Assembly (NCBI GenBank): GCA_052034175.1
Contig: JBPOIX010000041.1
Coordinates: forward strand, 1 to 20,974
Direction of reading: 5' to 3'
Length of the DNA stretch: 20,974 nucleotides
Source of the DNA: UBA668 sp052034175
GTDB lineage: Bacteria; Actinomycetota; Acidimicrobiia; Acidimicrobiales; Ilumatobacteraceae
Below are positions 15,159-20,974 of the stretch, piece after piece. A model generated the notes under the pieces. That model had not been told where the DNA came from. It searched no databases and saw nothing but the letters and a program-made list of their open reading frames with translations. The translations under genes and the position numbers were made by a program. The stretch's first letter is position 1. Each line of letters begins with the position of its first letter.

Positions 15159-15971
15159 TCACTCGACGACGAGTCCCTCGATGCCCTCCTCGGGCGGCGG
15201 AAGCTGCGGGTTCATCTCCTCCAGCACGCCCAGCAGGATCTTGGCGACGGCCAGGTTGCGCACCCAGTTGCGGTCTGCCGGCACGACGTACCAGGGCGCG
15301 TCTTTGGTGGATGTCCGCTCCAGCGCCTCGTCGAAGGCCGCCATGTACTTCGGCCACAGCGTGCGGTCCTCGAGATCACCCATGCGGAACTTCCAACGCT
15401 TCTCCGGGTCGTCGACGCGTTCCTGCAGGCGCTCGCGCTGTTCCTCCTTGCCCACGTGGAGGAAGCACTTGACGATGCGCGTGCCCTCGTCGGCCAGCAG
15501 CTGCTCGAACTCACGGATGTGCTCGTAGCGCTTCGCCCACACCTTCTTCGGTGCGAAGCCCTTCACGCGCACCACCAACACGTCCTCGTAGTGGCTGCGG
15601 TTGAACACGCCGATGTGGCCCTTCGCCGGGGCGGCGGCGTGCACACGCCACAGATAGTCGTGCTGTGTTTCCGGGCCACCGGGCACTTTGAAACTGGTGA
15701 CGTGCACCCCGGCGGGGTTGAGCCCGGAGAGGATGGCGCGAATGGTGCCGTCCTTGCCTGCCGCGTCCATCGCCTGCAGCACCAACAGCACGCTGCGCTT
15801 CTCCTCCGCGTAGAGGCGAGCCTGCAGCACATCGATCTGCGCCTTGACCTTCTCCAGCTCCTCCTTGGCCCACTCCTTCTCCCACCCGAGGGTGGCGTCG
15901 GTTGCGTGGTCCTTCAGCGACGGCTTGGCGCCGGGGGCGAGACGGAGACGGGAGACGGGGTCCTTGGCCAT
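15159..15971 (-). CDS. ppk2: Polyphosphate kinase 2 family protein (polyphosphate:nucleotide phosphotransferase)
   Basis: The 270-residue cytosolic kinase transfers phosphate between polyphosphate and nucleotides. The Walker A motif reads DAAGKDG (69-75) in the context LQAMDAAGKDGTI, followed by SGLNPAGVHVTSFKVP; Walker B-like HIGVFNRSHYEDVL spans 119-132. These are standard single-domain PPK2 features. The phrase NPAGVHVTSFKVP is like the actinobacterial class that phosphorylates AMP and ADP, but class assignment needs a tree. ATG 15971 follows TAGCGT by 6 nt, and that box begins with the stop codon of the upstream DUF5522 gene. It is therefore probably transcribed both from its own start and by read-through. 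Confidence 0.93.
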   Translation of the reverse strand: MAKDPVSRLRLAPGAKPSLKDHATDATLGWEKEWAKEELEKVKAQIDVLQARLYAEEKRSVLLVLQAMDAAGKDGTIRAILSGLNPAGVHVTSFKVPGGPETQHDYLWRVHAAAPAKGHIGVFNRSHYEDVLVVRVKGFAPKKVWAKRYEHIREFEQLLADEGTRIVKCFLHVGKEEQRERLQERVDDPEKRWKFRMGDLEDRTLWPKYMAAFDEALERTSTKDAPWYVVPADRNWVRNLAVAKILLGVLEEMNPQLPPPEEGIEGLVVE

Positions 15972-15977
15972 GCCCGC

Positions 15978-15983
15978 ACGCTA
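15978..15983 (-). promoter_or_regulatory. -10 box (TAGCGT) of the ppk2 gene, overlapping an upstream stop codon
   Basis: On the minus strand TAGCGT is followed by 6 nt and ATG 15971. Its first three bases are the TAG stop of the upstream small gene. No Shine-Dalgarno sequence fits between, so a leaderless transcript is likely. Confidence 0.5.
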
Positions 15984-16220
15984 CTCAGCACCCGGCTGCT
16001 GGTAGGGGCAGTGGCGGCATCCGCTCCCGCAGCACCAGCCACGCTCGGCAAGGAACGCGGCCGTGAAGACGGCGAGCCCGGAGACCGGGTCGCGGTACGA
16101 AGGCTCCCGGCCGGCCACCGCCACGGCATGGCGCTCCATCCCGTCCGCAAAGCCGCGGACACGCGGGGAGTACCGATTCGGCAGTGGTTTCGCGAGATGA
16201 TCGGGTCGTAACGCTGTCAT
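15981..16220 (-). CDS. DUF5522-type small Cys-rich protein
   Basis: The 79-residue product ends with VFTAAFLAERGWCCGSGCRHCPY, with Cys63, Cys64, Cys68 and Cys71 arranged CC-x3-C-x2-C. This matches the small actinobacterial DUF5522 family as I remember it, in which a SYRDPVSG-like segment precedes the cysteine motif. The function is unknown; four clustered cysteines and a His suggest metal or iron-sulfur binding. ATG 16220 is chosen because residues before the internal Met28 (PNRY, RVRGFADG) fit the family N-terminus and because TACCGT lies 8 nt upstream. ATG 16139 would give a 52-residue form. It sits head-to-tail with ppk2 and divergent from the peptide-transporter cluster. Confidence 0.82.
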   Translation of the reverse strand: MTALRPDHLAKPLPNRYSPRVRGFADGMERHAVAVAGREPSYRDPVSGLAVFTAAFLAERGWCCGSGCRHCPYQQPGAE

Positions 16221-16228
16221 TTCGGTTG

Positions 16229-16234
16229 ACGGTA
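16229..16234 (-). promoter_or_regulatory. -10 box (TACCGT) for the DUF5522-type gene
   Basis: On the minus strand TACCGT is followed by 8 nt and ATG 16220. A GGAGG just upstream is 14 nt from the ATG, too far for a normal ribosome site, so leaderless initiation is the simpler reading. Confidence 0.4.
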
Positions 16235-16286
16235 CCTCCGCGTTGCTTTCTGTAGTCCGGATATGGCTAAGGTGCCTCCACCGGAG

Positions 16287-16302
16287 TGTGATGGGGGTCA
16301 CA
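16287..16302. promoter_or_regulatory. CRP/GlxR-like operator, perfect TGTGA-N6-TCACA
   Basis: The sequence TGTGATGGGGGTCACA is a perfect match to the palindromic half-sites recognised by CRP-family regulators, including actinobacterial GlxR/CRP. It lies in the 135-bp divergent region, centred about 61 nt before the GTG of the peptide-binding lipoprotein gene. No other perfect copy was noticed in the intergenic regions of the window. Confidence 0.65.
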
Positions 16303-16355
16303 TCCACCGTTGCGGTTACCGGTACAACGTTCAACGAAACGAAGGGGGAAAGCAC

Positions 16356-18212
16356 GTGCGAACCACTCGCTCCAACGGCCGAACTGGCCGGTTCGCCGCA
16401 GCGGCGCTGATCAGCCTTGGCCTGATCGCCGCCGCCTGCTCGGACAAGGATGAGGACACCACGTCCGACGGTGGCGACACCGAACAGACCGACGGTGGCG
16501 ACACCGACGGTACGGACCCGGTCGAGACCACGCCGATCGTCACCGATCCGCCGATCACCGACCCGCCCGTCGAGGCCGCCTACGGCGGCAGCATCGTCGT
16601 CGCCGGTGAGGCCGAGGTCTCCAACCCGTGGACGCCGTCCGCCATGCAGTGCGACTCGTTCTGCCAGATGCGCGCTCGTACGTTCTACGACCCGCTGGTC
16701 GTGGTGGACAACGACCTCAACTGGCGCCCGTACCTGGCAGAGAGCATCGAGGCCAACGAGGACAGCACCGTGTTCACGGTGAAGATCCGCGAGGGCATCA
16801 AGTTCCACGACGGCACCGACGTCAACGCCGATGCGGTGATGTTCAACGTCAACGCCAACGGCTCGGGCCTGCTGGTCAGCGCCGCGGTGAAGGACCTCGC
16901 TCGCGACCCAGCGTGCTGGACCGCGGAGGGTGGCCTGGCCAACCTCGCCTGCAAGCTCGTGATGGAGAAGGTGGACGACTACACGTTCACCATCGCCACC
17001 GGCTTCAACGGCGACGCCTCGCAGCCCCTGTCGTGGCCGCTGTTCCCCTACTACTTCGGTGGCCAGTTCGGCCTCATCGCGTCGCAGACGTGGCTCGAGG
17101 GCGTGGCTGCGGGCACGGAGAAGGCCGACGAGCCGGTCGGCTCTGGCCCGTTCAAGTTCGACAGCTACGTCCCCGGTGAGGGTGGCAAGCTCGTGGTCGT
17201 CCGCAACGAGGACTACTGGCACAGCGACGCCGCCGGCAACCAGCTGCCCTTCCTGGACTCCATCGAGTTCCGCGTCATCGCGGACTCTCAGGTCCGCGCC
17301 GAGGCCCTCGAGTCCGGCGACGTGGACATCATCGCCAGCTCCGATGCCGCCGTGGTCAGCGAGTACGACGCCGACTTCAGCGGCTACGACGGCGACATGG
17401 TGATGACCCGCCAGGCCGAGTACAGCGAGACCAACTACATCCTGCTGCACCTGTCCAAGGAAGGCCCGCTGCAGGACAAGAGCGTCCGCTGCGCCCTGGC
17501 CCAGGCCGTCGACAAGCCGGACCTGATCGACACCATCGCCAACGGCTACCCGGCCGTCGCCAACGGCCCGTTCTCGCCCGGCCAGGAAGGCCACCTCGCC
17601 GACAACGGCTCCCTGCCCTACGACGCGGAGGCAGCTGCCGCCGCCATCGCCGAGTACGAGGCCGCCAACGGCGAGATCACGATCAACTACTCGACCACCA
17701 CCTCTGCCACCAGCTTGGCCACCGCCGAGTACCTGCAGGCCGTGTGGGGCGAGGTCGGCGTCGATGTCACCATCGACCAGATCGAGCAGTCGAAGCTGAT
17801 CAACAACGCCCTCTTCGGCGACCCGGCCTTCGATGCCTTCGGTTGGCGGAACCACGCCGGCCTGTTCGTGGACTCGCAGTACTACTGGTGGCACGGCTCG
17901 GCCGCACTGCCCGACGGCTCGCTGGCCCTGAACTTCGGCCGTCTCAACGACCCGGTCATCAACGAGCTGCTCGAGAAGAGCCGCACCGAGACCGACCCGG
18001 CCGTGCGTCAGGGCTACGCCGAGGACATCAACCGCCAGTTCGCCAGCGAGTGCTGGATCATCCCGACGTCGTTCACGACGTGGGCCGTGATCAACAACCC
18101 GCGGGTCCAGGGCATCGGCACCCTGCCGCAGCCCAGTGGAGAAGGCTTCGTCCGTGACGGCGCCGGCTTCTCGGGCCAGGTGTGGCTGACCTCGGTGTTC
18201 GTCGCTAGCTGA
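16356..18212 (+). CDS. ABC transporter substrate-binding lipoprotein, family 5 (oligopeptide/dipeptide type)
   Basis: The 618-residue product is exported and lipid-anchored. A basic n-region and hydrophobic core precede LIAAAC with Cys28, followed by a low-complexity Asp/Gly/Thr/Pro linker to about residue 70. The body then reads as an SBP family 5 protein: GGSIVVAGEAEVSNPWTP opening, FTVKIREGIKFHDGTDVNADAV, and the C-terminal NFGRLNDPVINELLEK segment. The length is typical. The start is GTG 16356, preceded by the purine-rich GAAGGGGG (16341-16348); the longer in-frame ATG at 16263 would bury the signal peptide. Ligands of this family include peptides, nickel, opines and sugars. It heads a cluster with two permeases and an ATPase and has a CRP-like site upstream. 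Confidence 0.93.
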   Translation: MRTTRSNGRTGRFAAAALISLGLIAAACSDKDEDTTSDGGDTEQTDGGDTDGTDPVETTPIVTDPPITDPPVEAAYGGSIVVAGEAEVSNPWTPSAMQCDSFCQMRARTFYDPLVVVDNDLNWRPYLAESIEANEDSTVFTVKIREGIKFHDGTDVNADAVMFNVNANGSGLLVSAAVKDLARDPACWTAEGGLANLACKLVMEKVDDYTFTIATGFNGDASQPLSWPLFPYYFGGQFGLIASQTWLEGVAAGTEKADEPVGSGPFKFDSYVPGEGGKLVVVRNEDYWHSDAAGNQLPFLDSIEFRVIADSQVRAEALESGDVDIIASSDAAVVSEYDADFSGYDGDMVMTRQAEYSETNYILLHLSKEGPLQDKSVRCALAQAVDKPDLIDTIANGYPAVANGPFSPGQEGHLADNGSLPYDAEAAAAAIAEYEAANGEITINYSTTTSATSLATAEYLQAVWGEVGVDVTIDQIEQSKLINNALFGDPAFDAFGWRNHAGLFVDSQYYWWHGSAALPDGSLALNFGRLNDPVINELLEKSRTETDPAVRQGYAEDINRQFASECWIIPTSFTTWAVINNPRVQGIGTLPQPSGEGFVRDGAGFSGQVWLTSVFVAS

Positions 18213-18228
18213 ACACCCTCGCACTGAT

Positions 18229-18266
18229 CGGGGTGGCGGGAGCTCTGCGGAGCTCCCGCCGCCCCG
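18229..18266 (+). terminator. Strong intercistronic hairpin after the binding-protein gene
   Basis: A 17-bp stem with one G-U type pair (18229-18245 with 18250-18266) is closed by a TGCG loop and followed by a weakly T-containing tail. It lies between the lipoprotein stop (18212) and the first permease start (18304) in the same orientation. It could act as a partial terminator or protect the 3' end of the upstream message, giving more binding protein than permease. The loop is again C(UGCG)G, as at 4801-4830. Confidence 0.8.
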
Positions 18267-18292
18267 TGTTGTCCCTCTCCCGTCTCGCTCTC

Positions 18293-18298
18293 AGGAGG
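18293..18298 (+). promoter_or_regulatory. Consensus Shine-Dalgarno (AGGAGG) that fixes a TTG start
   Basis: AGGAGG ends 5 nt before TTG 18304. The next in-frame Met codons are inside the first membrane span, so this ribosome site decides the start of the permease gene. Confidence 0.8.
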
Positions 18299-18303
18299 CC
18301 GGC

Positions 18304-19290
18304 TTGCGCTACGCGCTGACCCGCATCGCCCGTTTCGTTCTCGTCTTCATCATCGTCACCTTCCTCGTCATGCTGGTTACCCGCATCGGCAGCAAGGACC
18401 CAGTTCGCGACCTCGCCGGCGGAACCGTCGGCGACGAAACGATGGCGAAGATCCGTGCGGACTACCCGTACGTCAAGGCCTGTTCCGGCACGTTCGAGTA
18501 CCTGCCCTGCGTTGCCAAGCAGTACGGCTACTGGGCCTGGGACATGGTCACCGGAAACATGGGCCAGTCGTACCTCAAGAGCCAAACCGTCGTCGAGATG
18601 TTCCAGGAGCGTGCTCCGGCGACCTTCTTCGTCGGCCTCTGGGCCATCGTCATCGGCTTGGTGATCGCCGTCCCGGTCGGCGTCTATTCGGCCTACAAAC
18701 GCGACGGCATCATCGACCGGGTGCTGACCTTCGGGTCCTTCGTCTCGATCAGCATGCCGCAGCTCGTGCTCGCCGTATTCCTGCTGTATGGCGTGGCCAG
18801 CAAGCTCGACTTCTTCCCCAACCTGTGGGACTACGTGGCTCCCTGGAGCGACCCCGTCGAGCACTTCAAGAACTTCTTCCTTCCGTCGCTCACCCTCGGC
18901 CTCGGCCTTGGCGCCGTCTGGAGCCGCCTGCTCCGGGCTGACATGATCATGACCCTGCAGAGCGACTTCATCAACCTGGCGCGGGCCAAGGGCGTGTCGC
19001 CCTCGCGAGTGCTGTGGGTGCACGCGTTGCGTTCCAGCGTGCTCTCGCTGATCACCAGCGTGGCGCTGCAGATCTCCAGCCTGGTCAGCGGCGCAGTGGT
19101 GGCAGAGCAGTTCTTCAGCGTCGGTGGCCTCGGCTTCCGCCTCGTGGAGGCGGTGCAGGCCAACGACATCCTCGTCATCCAGGCCATCACGGCCGTCATC
19201 GTGGCCGTCGTGGTCTTCGCCAACGTGATCGTCGACCTCTTGTACTCCGTGGTCGACCCGCGGATCCGTCAAATGCGAGCGATGGCCTGA
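18304..19290 (+). CDS. ABC transporter permease, DppB/OppB type
   Basis: The 328-residue inner-membrane permease starts with MRYALTRIARFVLVFIIVTFLVMLV, the usual first span of DppB-type proteins. An external loop (about residues 30-100) ends in GNMGQSY, matching the family GDLGxS element. The cytoplasmic EAA loop is seen at FINLARAKGVSPSRVLWVHALR, and the C-terminus VDLLYSVVDPRIR is diagnostic. The start is TTG with a consensus ribosome site. The external loop carries two cysteines (Cys60 and Cys69) that could form a disulfide. It pairs with the next permease as a heterodimer. Confidence 0.94.
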   Translation: MRYALTRIARFVLVFIIVTFLVMLVTRIGSKDPVRDLAGGTVGDETMAKIRADYPYVKACSGTFEYLPCVAKQYGYWAWDMVTGNMGQSYLKSQTVVEMFQERAPATFFVGLWAIVIGLVIAVPVGVYSAYKRDGIIDRVLTFGSFVSISMPQLVLAVFLLYGVASKLDFFPNLWDYVAPWSDPVEHFKNFFLPSLTLGLGLGAVWSRLLRADMIMTLQSDFINLARAKGVSPSRVLWVHALRSSVLSLITSVALQISSLVSGAVVAEQFFSVGGLGFRLVEAVQANDILVIQAITAVIVAVVVFANVIVDLLYSVVDPRIRQMRAMA

Positions 19291-19295
19291 TCCAC

Positions 19296-20173
19296 ATGGC
19301 ACGTACACCGAAACGACCCAACCGCTTCCTCACCATCGGCAGCGTCCTCGGCCTCATCTGGTTGATCGGCATCACGGTCCTGGCCTTCATCGCTGACCTG
19401 ATCCCCTCGATCCGCGCCCCAGAGAAGCTCGGCCCCCGGGCCGCCAAGAACTACAAGATCGGCCCCGGCTGGGACTACTGGTTCGGCAGCGACAAGCTCG
19501 GACGGGACATGTTCTCGCGCTGCATCTACGGCGCCCAGATCTCACTGCGAGTCGCAGTGGCGAGCATCATCGTCGGCCTCGTGGTCGGGGGTTTCCTCGG
19601 TTTGATCGCCGGTTACATGAAGGGCAAGGTGGACAGCACGATCAACGTCCTGCTCGATGTCCTCCTCTCGTTCCCGGCCCTGATCCTCGCCATCCTCGTC
19701 GTCGGCAGATTGGACGTGCTGTCGGACAGTTGGCCGTGGCTGACGAGAACATGGTCCGTCACGATCGTGCTCTCCCTGCTCTCGATCGCCCCGATCGCGC
19801 GCATCGTGCGAGCCCAGACGCTGAGCCTGAGCGAGCGGGACTTCGTGCTTGCGGCCCGCAGCCTCGGCGCCTCGAAGTGGCGCATCGTCGGCAAGGAGAT
19901 CCTTCCCAACCTCGTGCCGGCAATGGTGTCGGTGGCGTTCACCGGCGTAGCGGTGCTGATGGTGGCCGAAGGCGGTCTGGCCTTCCTCGGCTACTCCGTG
20001 GAGTCGCCGACGTCCTCGTGGGGCAAGCTGATCGCCGAGAACCGCGAGAAGTTCAACGACGGCGCGTGGTGGGGCACCACCTTCCCGGCCCTGATGCTGT
20101 TCCTCACCGTGTTCGCCTTCAACATCATCGGCGACCGTTTCGCCCGCCGCTTCGACATCCGGGAGGCCGCGCT

Positions 20174-20177
<4 letters not shown>
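19296..20177 (+). CDS. ABC transporter permease, DppC/OppC type
   Basis: The 293-residue inner-membrane permease has an N-terminal span (about 12-30), the family phrase WFGSDKLGRDMFSRCIYGAQ and the cytoplasmic EAA loop DFVLAARSLGASKWRIVGKEI. Its C-terminus NIIGDRFARRFDIRE is typical of DppC proteins (DxLRDxLDPR-like). ATG 19296 is 5 nt after the DppB-type stop; no clear Shine-Dalgarno is seen, so coupling with the upstream gene is likely. Its stop overlaps the GTG of the ATPase gene (20174-20177). Confidence 0.94.

Positions 20178-20974
<797 letters not shown>

Noticed and set aside
16226..16256. TTGACG at 16226-16231 with TGTAGT at 16251-16256 as a plus-strand sigma-70 promoter for the peptide-transporter cluster.
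   Set aside because: The 19-nt spacer is long and other weak combinations in the same region (for example TTGCTT with TAAGGT) fit equally well, so no single promoter could be supported.
15981..18224. A long open minus-strand frame (about 747 codons) opposite the family 5 binding-protein gene.
   Set aside because: Only its last 79 codons, the DUF5522-type protein, have recognisable content; the rest is the antisense shadow of the lipoprotein gene.

Overview
The window is dense, high-GC bacterial DNA. Most genes abut or overlap by a few bases (ATGA or GTGA stop/start overlaps). GTG and TTG starts are used. Many genes lack a Shine-Dalgarno sequence and instead have an actinobacterial-type -10 box (TANNNT) 6-9 nt before the start codon. 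Together with a DUF5522-type small protein, a PPK2 kinase and lipoproteins followed by acidic, Thr-rich linkers, this points to an Actinomycetota chromosome. Acidimicrobiia is my best guess within the phylum, but no rRNA or marker gene here tests it. I see no mobile element, tRNA, rRNA or CRISPR.

Region 1 (1-4773, + strand): the 3' part of a cytosine-deaminase-family amidohydrolase, a short-chain dehydrogenase, then a complete ABC importer of the SsuBC/TauBC/ThiXYZ type (ATPase, permease, NMT1/THI5-like lipoprotein). It ends at a strong hairpin between convergent genes. Region 2 (8914-4849, - strand): an operon of a creatininase-family amide hydrolase, an M20-type hydantoinase/carbamoylase amidase, a small VOC protein and an AspT/YidE-type exchanger. 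Divergent from it lies a PYROXD2/phytoene-desaturase-like FAD oxidoreductase (8955-10529).

Region 3 (10530-10924): a 395-bp gene-free gap between convergent genes. It is filled by a striking array of short CGAGTGAG repeats at 18-20 nt spacing that flips orientation in the middle, so the two halves could pair in register. Region 4 (15103-10925, - strand): a three-subunit molybdenum hydroxylase of the xanthine dehydrogenase family (FAD, 2Fe-2S, Mo subunits) followed by a separately promoted Gpt-like purine phosphoribosyltransferase. Region 5 (16220-15159, - strand): a DUF5522 small Cys-rich protein and a PPK2 polyphosphate kinase. Region 6 (16356-end, + strand): an oligopeptide/dipeptide-type ABC importer (family 5 lipoprotein, two permeases, first ATPase truncated by the window edge). 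A perfect TGTGA-N6-TCACA CRP/GlxR-like site lies upstream of it, and a strong hairpin follows the binding-protein gene.

Together, regions 1, 2 and 4 look like a scavenging and catabolic locus for small nitrogen compounds (nucleobases, cyclic amides, ureides). It contains ring deamination, ring or amide hydrolysis, carbamoyl hydrolysis, purine hydroxylation, purine salvage and dedicated uptake. The individual families are clear; the real substrates are not determined by the sequence.
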